Origin: Scytonema sp045865695
Lineage (GTDB): Bacteria > Cyanobacteriota > Cyanobacteriia > Cyanobacteriales > Nostocaceae
DNA: 64,000 bases
NCBI RefSeq assembly: GCF_045865695.1
Contig: NZ_BAACAP010000238.1
Coordinates: 59,344-123,343, forward strand
Reading direction: 5' to 3'
The notes under the pieces were generated by a model, which was given only the letters and a program-made list of their open reading frames with translations, did no database searches and had not been told where the DNA came from. The position numbers and the translations under genes were made by a program. Positions 26,491 through 34,931 of the stretch are shown one piece after another (position 1 is the stretch's first letter; the number at the start of each line of letters is the position of its first letter).

Positions 26491-26538
26491 AAGAGGCGGA
26501 GCTTCTAAAAAAGCATTCCCAGGCTCCGCCTGGGAATG
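26491..26538. repeat. GGCTCCGCC palindromic repeat
   Basis: Contains the perfect hairpin CATTCCCAGGC-TCC-GCCTGGGAATG (26514-26538), preceded by a part-copy GAGGCGGAGCTTC. It belongs to the same repeat family as 14011-14115. Confidence 0.8.
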
Positions 26539-26617
26539 AGAAGAGGGTCTAACTATCATTCGCTAATAGCATCTTTCAAGAAGTCGGGACTTTTGCCACT
26601 CGACTACGCGATCGCAT

Positions 26618-26854
26618 TCACTCTTCGTCTTTTTGAGGTTTCTCGTTGGGGCGCTCAAGAGCAGGAGGATAATCAACAAATTCTTGAGTTCTGGTTGTCT
26701 CGGTTGTTAAAACGCCTTCTTGCAAAACATCTTCAGGATCTGATGATTTATCAGCTGCTGATAAGTTAATTTGACCGTTTGCATTGACGTTGGGTTTGTC
26801 AGAAGTTCCTTTGTGATTGGCATGACCACCAGGCATAGTTGTTTCCTCAGTCAT
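26618..26854 (-). CDS. Small acidic, probably disordered protein
   Basis: 78 residues, very rich in Asp, Glu, Asn, Thr and Pro, with no hydrophobic core, beginning MTEETTMPGGHANHKG. Such composition fits small stress-related or intrinsically disordered proteins that are common in filamentous cyanobacteria. A 77-codon frame on the other strand overlaps it, but looks less natural and lacks a ribosome site. No function can be assigned. Confidence 0.55.
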   Translation of the reverse strand: MTEETTMPGGHANHKGTSDKPNVNANGQINLSAADKSSDPEDVLQEGVLTTETTRTQEFVDYPPALERPNEKPQKDEE

Positions 26855-27101
26855 ATGAATATATCATCAGCCTAAACTTAATTGTTATACGGAATACACT
26901 GTCACAAGTCTTAAACCCTATTAGCTCGTTACCTTAACTTTAGGGGGATTTCACCAGTACAGACCCCACCAGCCATCCTATCAGGTGATGTTGCGGAAAA
27001 AGTATAAGCGCTATCTTAAAAATAAGGGGAGTTCTTTAAAGTTGTAAACTCTTCCCTTTACTTTGCGATCGCTGTTTGTAAGGCTTCCAATGGAGGTCAG
27101 A

Positions 27102-27479
27102 ATGAAAAAAATTATTATTGCCAGTCTATTAGCTTTAGCCACTACAAGTGGATTTTTCCTTAACAATGAAGCTGCTGAAGCAAACCACGGACGCTATTAT
27201 CGTTACCCTCGGTACAGACAGCGAATTAGCTACTGCTATCCTGTCACTCAATGGTATGTAGACGAAGACCCTGGTTACCATCCTCAAGCTTATGCTGATG
27301 GTTACCGCCAAGGACAACAAAATTCAAGAAAAGGCAATGAGTATAAACCTCGTACTGCTGGGGGTGAATTTGCCCGTGGTTTTGATGACGGTTATTACGG
27401 AAGGGAATTTAAAGGTCAGAAAAATGTAGTTCCTAATACGGTTCTACCGTACACTACAACACAATGCAGTTGGTGGTAA
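27102..27479 (+). CDS. Small secreted protein, unknown function
   Basis: 125 residues from the ATG at 27102, which is preceded by GGAGG at the right distance; the longer frame upstream has no such site. A signal peptide spans about residues 1-27 (IIIASLLALATTSGFF, likely cut near AEANH). The mature part is rich in Tyr, Arg and Gly (HGRYYRYPRYRQR, then YADGYRQGQQNSRKG and GFDDGYYGREF), with two YxxGYxxG-like pieces. It is probably periplasmic or extracellular. Confidence 0.7.
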   Translation: MKKIIIASLLALATTSGFFLNNEAAEANHGRYYRYPRYRQRISYCYPVTQWYVDEDPGYHPQAYADGYRQGQQNSRKGNEYKPRTAGGEFARGFDDGYYGREFKGQKNVVPNTVLPYTTTQCSWW

Positions 27480-27663
27480 TTACAATAAAGTTAAGTATAA
27501 GTACGGTTGACAACGCCAAATTTTTAGAAAACACACACATGAAAGTTAAAATTAATCCCAGAGATAGATAAAATAACGGACAAAAATGATATCTGAGACA
27601 GAAGAATTCACACTGCTAAGCTCCATACAATAGTGCCAGTGTAGAGTAAATCGGAGTGCAGTT

Positions 27664-27864
27664 ATGGCTACAGAAAACGAAAATGTAAGAAACGACGAAT
27701 CTCAAGCAAAAGCTTCTGGTGGAGCTCAAACTCCTGTCAACGAAGAAGAACGTCGTACTGGTGTGAATGAGAAAAGCGAAGGTAAACCCTCTGCTGTACC
27801 TGAATCTGGAAGTAGTGACCAGTTGACCGAGGGCGGTGGCAATCAGGGTACAGAAAAGCGTTAG
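27664..27864 (+). CDS. Small hydrophilic protein, probably disordered
   Basis: 66 residues, no hydrophobic stretch, rich in Glu, Gly, Asn, Ser and Lys (MATENENVRNDESQAKASGG at the start, GGGNQGTEKR at the end). It resembles the protein at 26618 in composition, though not clearly in sequence. A modest GGAG lies before the ATG. Function unknown. Confidence 0.55.
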   Translation: MATENENVRNDESQAKASGGAQTPVNEEERRTGVNEKSEGKPSAVPESGSSDQLTEGGGNQGTEKR

Positions 27865-27926
27865 TTTCAATTCCTAGGGCTAGCTGTGTTCGGTAATTGT
27901 GGTGGAATGATAGGATGCGATCGGCA

Positions 27927-28058
27927 TTATCTTCCACCTATTTTTTTATATTTACTGCATTTTCTTGTGGAACGGGCGTCCCCGCCCGTTATAGATGAGA
28001 GAGCGAGCGAGGACGTCCTGTGCGCTTCTAATTTTTGAGCTACCTCACGATACTTCAT
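27927..28058 (-). pseudogene. hicA: hicA toxin gene cut short by a palindromic repeat
   Basis: On the minus strand the ATG at 28058 overlaps the hicB stop (ATGA), and the first 12 codons read MKYREVAQKLEA, which is how HicA toxins begin. After that the sequence becomes non-HicA and runs through the GC-rich hairpin at 27971-27990 to a stop near 27927. The expected GGSHRxW catalytic region is absent, so the toxin is dead. Confidence 0.75.
27971..27990. repeat. GC-rich hairpin within the broken hicA frame
   Basis: AACGGGCG and CGCCCGTT form a perfect stem around a four-base loop. The same type of hairpin (CGGGCGTCTCGCCCG) occurs at about 38474. It is a dispersed palindromic repeat whose insertion or flanking deletion removed the rest of hicA. 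Confidence 0.75.
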
Positions 28059-28300
28059 GGTGCTGTCACCACAGTTTCCAACCATAAAGCACGATCGGTG
28101 CCAGCCACTCGCATATTTACTGGTAAAGCTCGTCCCAAATCCTCATAAGCCTCAATGACAGCAGCTAAAGCATCTTGAACATTTGCTAAAGCTTCCTCAA
28201 CCGTATTTCCCTCAGTGACTAGTTCTGGTAGTAACGGTGATGTCACTGTAAATCCGCCTTCAGGTTGTGGTGAGAGTAGTAATGGAATTTTATAGAGCAT
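28055..28300 (-). CDS. hicB: HicB-like antitoxin, orphaned
   Basis: 81 residues from the ATG at 28300, beginning MLYKIPLLLSPQPEGGFTVTSPLLPELVTEG. This is the standard HicB partial RNase H fold, followed by EEALANVQDALAAVIEAYEDLG. Longer upstream frames overlap the TpsA remnant and are not typical. HicB neutralises the mRNA-cleaving HicA toxin. The partner gene directly downstream keeps only its first 12 codons, so this antitoxin no longer has a cognate toxin here. Confidence 0.85.
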   Translation of the reverse strand: MLYKIPLLLSPQPEGGFTVTSPLLPELVTEGNTVEEALANVQDALAAVIEAYEDLGRALPVNMRVAGTDRALWLETVVTAP

Positions 28301-28303
28301 TAC

Positions 28304-28546
28304 GTGTTTATCCGTATCGCAAATTGGCTCGCTGTCGATCCAGCTATGGGAAATCCCTTGAGTTCGGCACAATCGTTACAAACAAGCAATAATCGCCACA
28401 ATTCTTTCCCTAAAAACCCTGATTCCCATAAAATTGTCGAAGCACAGGGATGGATTGTAGATAAAAAGGGCGATATCATCCTTGTTGCGCGATCGCTAGG
28501 CGATAATTCTTCCGTTCCCTTATCACTATTGTGTCATGCTCCGTAA
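28304..28546 (+). pseudogene. C-terminal remnant of a TpsA filamentous haemagglutinin-like exoprotein
   Basis: An open frame ending 8 bases inside the TpsB gene. Its last part, KIVEAQGWIVDKKGDIILVA, is the characteristic C-terminal sequence of cyanobacterial TpsA-type haemagglutinin proteins, which usually sit directly upstream of a ShlB/FhaC gene. The 5' part of this normally very large gene (secretion domain and beta-helix repeats) is missing, and hicB now lies at the junction. A deletion or insertion therefore separated TpsB from its exoprotein. Confidence 0.65.
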
Positions 28547-30362
28547 CTTCCGCCCAAGATTAAGCATCAATCAGTACTGCTGTTGCTTAAGTTCAGTGGC
28601 AATTTCTTGCACTTTGTCAATAAAACCAGTACAAGCGCAGGTTGCTAATTCAGTTCAAGTCCAAAGTCTGACACCCAGTGTTTCTGCCCAAGCTCCTACA
28701 CCACAGCAACCTCGCGTTCCTCCTGGAGGACAAATTGAACCCCCTTCTACACCTCCTTTAGAAGAACCACCACAACCAGCACCAGAACCGGAACCACCTT
28801 TCCGCTTACCGCCTCCTGAAGAGTTACTTCCACCAGAATCAACACCCACCACTCCCGAAACCACTCCAGGAGAGGTTCCTCAAACTATCAGTGTTAAAGA
28901 ATTTAAAGTCACAGGTAGCACAGTCTTTAGTCAAAAAGAATTTGCAGAAGTTCTCAAAAACTATGTAAATCGACCCATAACCCTAGCCGAACTTTTTCAA
29001 GCACGTGCAGCTATTACTGAATTATACGTTAAAAAAGGCTATATAACGTCAGGAGCTTACATTCCCACACAAAAACTTCAAAATGGTATCGTAGAAATTC
29101 GGGTCGTAGAAGGTTCTTTGGAAGACATTAAAGTCACTGGTACGCGGAGACTGAGGACAGGCTACGTGCGAAGCCGACTTGCTATTGCAACAAAGAAACC
29201 CCTCAATCGCGAGCGCTTGCTCCAAGCACTACAATTATTACAACTCAATCCTTTAATTGATAACCTGTCAGCAGAACTCTCAGCAGGTTCTCGTCCGGGC
29301 GTCAGTTTATTAGAAGTGCGAGTAAAAGAAGCAGATACCTTTAACGTTCAATTTGTTTTAGATAACGGACGTTCTCCAGCTGTTGGTAGCTTTCGCCGTC
29401 AAATTCAAGTCAGCGAAGCCAATCTTTTTGGATTTGGTGATAGCATTAGCGCTATCTATACCAATACTGATGGTAGCAATGCCTTTGACTTTGGCTATAC
29501 TTTTCCCATCAATGCTCGAAATGGAACGATTTCGTTCAACTTTGGTATTTCTGATAGTAATGTCATCGAAAGACCTTTTAATGACCTTGACATTCAATCC
29601 AATTCCCGCTACTACGAATTAACCCTACGCCAACCCATCATCCAAACTCCAACTCGCGAACTTGCAGTTGGTTTAACAGCAACTCGCCGAGAAAGCGAAG
29701 CTAGCCTAAATCCGTACAATCAAGGAGAAATTCCCTTTCCAGCATTCGGTGCGAATGACGAAGGAGAAACGAAAGTCACCGCCTTACGTTTTTTCCAAGA
29801 ATGGACTCAGCGTAGCAGCCAACAGGTATTTGCTGTACGTTCTCAGTTTAGTGTGGGACTTGACGCTTTCGATTCCGATAGTTTCTTTGCTTGGAGAGGA
29901 CAAGCACAATGGGTAAGATTGCTAGCCCCCGACACTCTTTTTCTCTTACGAGGAGATTTGCAAGTTGCAGATCGTCCTCTTGTTCCCTTCGAGCAATTTG
30001 GCTTGGGTGGTATAGAAAGTGTTCGAGGTTACCGCCAAGATGCATTGCTTACAGATAATGGATTTTTTGCCTCTGCTGAAGTCCGCATTCCCATTGTAAG
30101 ATTCTCTCGCCGTGGTAGCGTTTTACAAGTAACTCCTTTCTTTGATATTGGTACTGTTTGGAATCGTTCTGGTAGACCGAGCCCCGATACTGAACTTGAA
30201 GAAAGTACCCTCGCTTCTGTTGGATTGGGGCTACGCTTGCAATTAGAAGATTGGTTAACAGCACGCATAGACTGGGGTATCCCATTAATTTCTATTTCTG
30301 GAGATAAAGACAGTTGGCAAGAAAACGGTTTGTATTTTTCCCTCATAGCTAATCCTTTTTAA
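28536..30362 (+). CDS. ShlB/FhaC/HecB family two-partner secretion transporter (TpsB)
   Basis: 608 residues. An N-terminal signal-like segment (about 1-34) is followed by a proline-rich linker (about 55-115). A POTRA domain (QTISVKEFKVTGSTVF to about residue 190, with VEIRVVEGSLEDI) leads into a C-terminal beta-barrel of about 350 residues ending in SLIANPF with a terminal Phe, the usual outer-membrane signal. The conserved LGGIESVRGYRQD loop is the barrel VRGY motif. It exports large exoproteins through the outer membrane. Its upstream TpsA partner is only a remnant. Confidence 0.93.
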   Translation: MLRNFRPRLSINQYCCCLSSVAISCTLSIKPVQAQVANSVQVQSLTPSVSAQAPTPQQPRVPPGGQIEPPSTPPLEEPPQPAPEPEPPFRLPPPEELLPPESTPTTPETTPGEVPQTISVKEFKVTGSTVFSQKEFAEVLKNYVNRPITLAELFQARAAITELYVKKGYITSGAYIPTQKLQNGIVEIRVVEGSLEDIKVTGTRRLRTGYVRSRLAIATKKPLNRERLLQALQLLQLNPLIDNLSAELSAGSRPGVSLLEVRVKEADTFNVQFVLDNGRSPAVGSFRRQIQVSEANLFGFGDSISAIYTNTDGSNAFDFGYTFPINARNGTISFNFGISDSNVIERPFNDLDIQSNSRYYELTLRQPIIQTPTRELAVGLTATRRESEASLNPYNQGEIPFPAFGANDEGETKVTALRFFQEWTQRSSQQVFAVRSQFSVGLDAFDSDSFFAWRGQAQWVRLLAPDTLFLLRGDLQVADRPLVPFEQFGLGGIESVRGYRQDALLTDNGFFASAEVRIPIVRFSRRGSVLQVTPFFDIGTVWNRSGRPSPDTELEESTLASVGLGLRLQLEDWLTARIDWGIPLISISGDKDSWQENGLYFSLIANPF

Positions 30363-30480
30363 TTAATCACTGGTCACTGGTCACTGTTTACTGTTCCAAG
30401 ATTCCCTTTTTCTTAACAAAATATTACGGAAAAATTTAATTTAACTCTTTGTTCTCTTTTGGTAAGGTAAGCATTACCTA
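30363..30480. other. Spacer with heptamer repeats
   Basis: Begins with two to three CTGGTCA-type heptamers (about 30370-30385), the same short tandem repeat family as at 33653. No gene is seen. Confidence 0.5.
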
Positions 30481-30662
30481 CTTAGAGGATGTTTGAAAAG
30501 TCATGATTGATGTATCAAATATTTTTTTACCCCACCCTAACCCTCCCCGATGCATTGGGGAGGGAACCAAAAATTCAATTTCCCCCCAATGCATCGGGGG
30601 GATTAAGGGGGGTAATAATGTAATTAAAATCACAGCCAACCACTTTTCAAACAACCTCTAAG
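30481..30662. mobile_element. MITE-like element with 20-bp inverted ends
   Basis: 30481-30500 (CTTAGAGGATGTTTGAAAAG) and 30643-30662 are inverted repeats with one mismatch, enclosing 182 bp. The interior has a palindromic core CCCCGATGCATTGGGG and the flanks CCCCACCCTAACCCTCCCC ... AAGGGGGGTAA. A core of the same type lies inside the element at 37258-37483. No transposase is present and no target duplication is obvious. Confidence 0.7.
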
Positions 30663-30849
30663 AACGAATGGTAGGCAACACCTATCTTATATATTTTAAA
30701 AATTAGATAGGAGTTTTCACTAGCTAGCCACAAATCAACCAAAATACATTACAAAATGTGAAGATATCCGTAATCCTTACCAATGACAAATGACTAATAA
30801 CTAATGACGATACTCACTAGTTAATTTTAATTATGCTGAATTAACTTAT
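30663..30849. other. Upstream region of the TPR-CHAT gene
   Basis: AT-rich spacer with no supported gene or clear promoter motif. It should hold the promoter of the gene at 30850. Confidence 0.5.
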
Positions 30850-33639
30850 ATGAAAAAAGCAAATTCAATTCGTTATTCTCTTTTAGCTTTTGTCACTGCT
30901 TTATTATGTATTTTTAGTTCTCCCGTTCTCGCAAATCTTCCCCATTCCTCACCTATTGCTTTACTGCAACAAGGGAAAGTTTTATACGATGGCGGGCGCT
31001 ATTCAGAAGCAGTTCAGATATTGCAACAAGCAGCACGACAGTATCAACAGCAAGGGGATGCTATCAGTCAAGCAGCGACTTTGAGCAACCTTTCCCTGGC
31101 TTACCAACAACTTGGCGCATGGAATGAAGCAAAACAAGCGATCGCTAGTAGTTTAAACATCCTCGGTTACGCGCAGCAAGATTCAGAAAACAAAGTCAGT
31201 CAAAATCCAGAATCTAAAATTCAAAGTTTACCAATTCTCGCCCAAACTCTAGATATTGAAGGACGCTTGCAGTTAGGGATGGGACAACTAGAGCAAGCTT
31301 TAGTCACTTGGCAAAATGCAGAAAAAGTTTACAATCGAGCACACGATCGAAACGGTGTTGTACGAGCGCGCATTAACCAAGCCCAAGCACTCAGAACCCA
31401 AGGATTTTACCGTCGTGCAGAAGCTTTACTCGTGCAAGTCAACGAAACATTGCGATCGCAACCGGATTCTTTAGAAAAAGCAGTCGGTTTGCGCTCTCTT
31501 GGTGATGTTCTCCAACTTGTCGGTGATTTAGAGAAATCCAAAGATACATTACAACAAAGTTTGGAAGTAGCAAAACGCATTCAATCTCCAAAAGAAATTA
31601 GTGCAAGTTTTTTTAGTTTGGGAAACAATGCTCGTGCTTTGCCGCAAAAACCAGAAGCCATTGATTATTATAAAAAAACCATTGAAGTCACTCCTTCACC
31701 ACTCACAAAAGTTCAAGCACAACTCAATCTTTTAGACTTGTTTATAGAAGACAAACAAATAACAAATGCTCAAAATTTAATACCTTCAATTCAATCGCAA
31801 CTCGACCAACTTCCTCCAAGTCGTGCTGCCATCTACGCCCGAATTAACTTTGCTCAAAGTGTTGAGAAAATGGGCAAGAGGCAATGGGCAATGGGCGATG
31901 GGCAAGGTAAACTGAAACAAAATCCCAATCGCCCTTCGGGTTCGCAGTCCCCTACGGAGGGAAACCCTCCTTCAGGGCTGTCTCACCAATCGCCAATCGC
32001 CAATCGCCCTTCGGGTTCGCAGTCCCCTACGGAGGGAAACCCTCCTTCAGGGCTGTCTCACCAATCACCAATCGCCAGTTCCCAATCGCCAATCGCCAGT
32101 CCCCAAATTCTCGCCACCGCCATTCAACAAGCCCGCACTTTAGGGGACAAACGAGCAGAAGCCTATGCTTTGGGAAGTTTGGGAAGTTTATACGAACAAA
32201 CCAAGCAATGGTGGTCCTCGCAAAAGCTAACTCAGCAAGCATTATTCCTAGCACAATCAAGCAACGCACCAGAGATTACTTACCGATGGCAATGGCAATT
32301 GGGAAGATTACTCAAAGCACAAGGAGATATTACTGGAGCGATCGCAGCGTATGATGATGCTGTAGGCACACTTCAATCGCTCCGCAGCGATCTTGTAGCA
32401 GTTAACCAGAACGTGCAGTTTACCTTTCGAGACAGTGTAGAACCCGTTTACAGGCAATCAGTAGAATTACTACTGCAATCTCAATCGGGACAACCCGATG
32501 AAAAAATTTTAGAAAAAGCACGTCAGCGTATAGAAGCACTACAGTTAGCAGAACTCGATAATTTCTTCCGGGAAGCTTGTTTGCAAGGACAAAGAGTGCC
32601 GATTGATAGAGTTGTAGATCGCGATAATCCAACTGCAGCCATTCTCTATCCAATCGTTTTGGAAAACAAACTCCAAGTCATCGTGAAAATTCCCAAACAA
32701 CCCCTTCAGGTATACGGTCGCGAAATTTCCCAACCAGAAGTAGAAAAAACATTAAGTGAGTTGCGGCAAAATTTAGTCAAACCATCTGCAATCAAAGCAT
32801 TCAAAACACAGTCACAACAAGTTTATAATTGGTTAATCCAACCTATAGAGTCACAATTACAAGCTAGTGGAGTCAACACCCTAGTCTTTGTATTGGATGG
32901 AGCTTTGCGAAACATACCACCAGCAGTTCTTTATGATGGTAAGCAGTACTTGGTTGAAAAGTATGCAGTTGCCCTCAGCGTAGGTTTACAACTTTTTGAA
33001 CCCAAACCACTAGTGCGACAGCAGATAAACGCTCTAACTGCAGGGCTAACCGAACCACCACCTGGGTATTCCGGTCGTTTTTCACGTTTGCCCGCTATCA
33101 AAACAGAATTAGACTTAATTTCTCAAGCTGGTGTACCAACTACTAGATTGGTAGATAAAGCATTTACTAGCAAAGCTTTAGAAAAAGAAGTCAGTAATGT
33201 TCCATTCAGTATCGTACATTTGGCTACCCATGGTGAGTTTAGTTCCCGTGCAGACAAAACCTTTATTTTGGCTTCCGACGGACCAATAGATGTTTCTCAC
33301 TTTGGTAGTATCCTTCGCCAACGAGATGATATTAGACCAGAAGCCATACAGCTACTTGTTTTAAGTGCTTGTAAAACAGCAGCTGGGGATAATCGAGCAG
33401 CACTCGGTCTTGCTGGTGCTGCTATCAAAGCTGGCGCACGCAGTACAGTTGCTTCTCTATGGCAGATTGACGATGAATCAACAGCCCAATTCGTTGGTGC
33501 TTTTTACCGAGAACTCAAAAATCCCAACCTTACAAAAGCCGAAGCACTCCGCCACGCCCAGCTGCAAATGTTAAAGCATCCTAACTTTAACAAACCCAGC
33601 TTTTGGTCTGCTTATGTTTTAATTGGGAATTGGTTGTAA
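30850..33639 (+). CDS. TPR-CHAT protein (caspase-like protease domain)
   Basis: 929 residues. After a signal-like start (about 1-28) come several tetratricopeptide repeats (about 35-320 and 410-520), for protein binding. The C-terminal CHAT domain (about 590-929) has the catalytic His in VHLATHGEFSS and the Cys in LLVLSACKTAAGD, both intact, so it should be an active cysteine protease. Residues about 340-420 are low-complexity and come from an inserted repeat (see 31870-32105). In cyanobacteria such genes occur beside TpsB and DUF1822/CHASE2 genes, as here. Confidence 0.92.
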   Translation: MKKANSIRYSLLAFVTALLCIFSSPVLANLPHSSPIALLQQGKVLYDGGRYSEAVQILQQAARQYQQQGDAISQAATLSNLSLAYQQLGAWNEAKQAIASSLNILGYAQQDSENKVSQNPESKIQSLPILAQTLDIEGRLQLGMGQLEQALVTWQNAEKVYNRAHDRNGVVRARINQAQALRTQGFYRRAEALLVQVNETLRSQPDSLEKAVGLRSLGDVLQLVGDLEKSKDTLQQSLEVAKRIQSPKEISASFFSLGNNARALPQKPEAIDYYKKTIEVTPSPLTKVQAQLNLLDLFIEDKQITNAQNLIPSIQSQLDQLPPSRAAIYARINFAQSVEKMGKRQWAMGDGQGKLKQNPNRPSGSQSPTEGNPPSGLSHQSPIANRPSGSQSPTEGNPPSGLSHQSPIASSQSPIASPQILATAIQQARTLGDKRAEAYALGSLGSLYEQTKQWWSSQKLTQQALFLAQSSNAPEITYRWQWQLGRLLKAQGDITGAIAAYDDAVGTLQSLRSDLVAVNQNVQFTFRDSVEPVYRQSVELLLQSQSGQPDEKILEKARQRIEALQLAELDNFFREACLQGQRVPIDRVVDRDNPTAAILYPIVLENKLQVIVKIPKQPLQVYGREISQPEVEKTLSELRQNLVKPSAIKAFKTQSQQVYNWLIQPIESQLQASGVNTLVFVLDGALRNIPPAVLYDGKQYLVEKYAVALSVGLQLFEPKPLVRQQINALTAGLTEPPPGYSGRFSRLPAIKTELDLISQAGVPTTRLVDKAFTSKALEKEVSNVPFSIVHLATHGEFSSRADKTFILASDGPIDVSHFGSILRQRDDIRPEAIQLLVLSACKTAAGDNRAALGLAGAAIKAGARSTVASLWQIDDESTAQFVGAFYRELKNPNLTKAEALRHAQLQMLKHPNFNKPSFWSAYVLIGNWL
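31870..32105. repeat. In-frame interspersed repeat inside the TPR-CHAT gene
   Basis: Within the coding sequence, a 75-bp unit (31930-32004 and 32005-32079, nearly identical) and shorter ATGGGC and CGCCAATC runs interrupt the TPR region. 75 is divisible by three, so the frame is kept and the protein gains about 80 residues, including two near-identical 25-residue units that begin RPSGSQSPTEGNPPSG. Sequence of this kind normally lies between genes in these genomes. Confidence 0.85.
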
Positions 33640-33652
33640 TTGGGGATTGGCG

Positions 33653-33694
33653 ACTGGTCACTGGTCACTGGTCACTGGTCACTGGTCACTGGTC
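33653..33694. repeat. Six tandem ACTGGTC heptamers (STRR)
   Basis: Six exact copies of ACTGGTC, followed by a partial one. This class of short tandemly repeated heptamer is characteristic of filamentous cyanobacteria. It fills the gap between the TPR-CHAT and DUF1822 genes. Confidence 0.9.
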
Positions 33695-33767
33695 ACTGAT
33701 TACATTGCATAAAATCCGTAATTTGGAGCGATAAGTATTTAACAGCACTCTTACTGGGGATCGAACT

Positions 33768-34730
33768 ATGACGCGCACCATCTTTGAGCTAGAAGATATT
33801 CCGTTGACTTTGCCTATTACACTAGCAGCTCGCAAAACTGCTGAGAAGTTTGCCAAGGAGCAACCAACTCCTGAAAAAGCCGCACAAGTCCGGCTGAATA
33901 CTCTTTGTGTATGGGTGGTGCATGACTATTTGGAATTAATGGGGATTTCCACTGACTTGAATAAAAGTGACAGTTGGAACTCAGTTATCCGTTTATGTGC
34001 TGATGTTGCTGATTTAGAAATACCTGGAATTGGTCGTTTGGAGTGCCGTCCCGTACATCGTTCCGAGCAAATTTGTTACATTCCTCCTGAAACTTGGGAA
34101 GAACGAGTAGGATATATTTTTGTTCAAATCGATGAATCTTCTGTGGATGTCAATTTACTTGGCTTTGTCCCCAAGATTGCTACGGAAAGATTGCCTTTAG
34201 ATCGGCTTCAACCTCTAGAAAATTTGATCGAACATTTGGCAGAATTACAGCAGAGCCAAGCGTTGACTCTGGTAAATTTGAGTCAATGGCTAACTGGTGT
34301 TTTTGATGCGGGTTGGCAAACTCTTGAATCCTTGTGGAACCAGCCAGAATTAAGACCGGGTTATGCTTTTCGGAACAATGAAATTGTCGATCGCACCTCA
34401 GCAAATAATTCAATCGCTAGACGCGGAAAATCGATCGATTTGGGAATCCAAATTGCTAATCAACCTGTCATATTAATTGTGGAAATTCGACCAGATACAG
34501 ACTCACAAATGAGCGTTCGTCTTCAAGTCCATCCTACTGGTAAAAATAGTTACCTCGTATCGGGTTTGCAATTGACGGTATTAGACGGATCGGGAGCGGT
34601 TTTTCTGGAATCTCAAGCGAGAAGTGCAGATAATTACATTCAATTACAGTTTAAGGGCGAACCAGGAGAACAGTTTAGCGTTAAGTTAGGCTTAAATGAT
34701 GCTAGTGTCACAGAACATTTTGCGATTTAG
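33768..34730 (+). CDS. DUF1822 family protein
   Basis: 320 residues. It has the family layout: an early QVRLNTLCVWVVHDYLELMGI, then GYIFVQIDESSVDVNLLGFV, LEPLENLIEHL-like text (here LQPLENLIEHLAELQ), and a C-terminal beta-rich part with LGIQIANQPVILIVEI. The family is cyanobacterial, its biochemical role is unknown, and it commonly sits beside CHAT-CHASE2 genes, as it does here. No membrane segment is visible. Confidence 0.88.
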   Translation: MTRTIFELEDIPLTLPITLAARKTAEKFAKEQPTPEKAAQVRLNTLCVWVVHDYLELMGISTDLNKSDSWNSVIRLCADVADLEIPGIGRLECRPVHRSEQICYIPPETWEERVGYIFVQIDESSVDVNLLGFVPKIATERLPLDRLQPLENLIEHLAELQQSQALTLVNLSQWLTGVFDAGWQTLESLWNQPELRPGYAFRNNEIVDRTSANNSIARRGKSIDLGIQIANQPVILIVEIRPDTDSQMSVRLQVHPTGKNSYLVSGLQLTVLDGSGAVFLESQARSADNYIQLQFKGEPGEQFSVKLGLNDASVTEHFAI

Positions 34731-34931
34731 TTGGTGAAGGACGAGGATGACAGACAAAGGATAAAATTTTTTTCACTCAGTCCTTGTCTTTATACTTCAC
34801 AATACCAATTTGAATTAAAGAATGCGACAGATAGTTGGTTGAAGTCAAGTACTAAACATGACTTTCTCAATCCAAAATCTAAAATCCAAAATGGTATAAC
34901 TTCATACGACAAAGCTGAATACTTTTATGTT

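Noticed and set aside
26536..26769. 77-codon plus-strand frame opposite the small acidic protein
   Set aside because: Starts inside a palindromic repeat, lacks a ribosome site, and its composition is less natural than the minus-strand frame.
28655..28864. Glycine/serine-rich minus-strand frame
   Set aside because: Antisense of the proline-rich linker of TpsB.
31930..32079. Possible CRISPR-like repeats in the TPR-CHAT gene
   Set aside because: Only two adjacent 75-bp units without spacers, inside a coding frame; they are tandem repeats.
33653..33694. Possible CRISPR or origin iterons
   Set aside because: Seven-base perfect tandem units without spacers; these are short tandem heptamers typical of the group, and no replication protein is nearby.
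34731..34931. N-terminal extension of the CHAT-CHASE2 protein
   Set aside because: The stretch contains a common spacer repeat (AATCCAAAATC type), needs a TTG or GTG start directly at the previous stop codon, and lacks homology to the usual family start at 34932.
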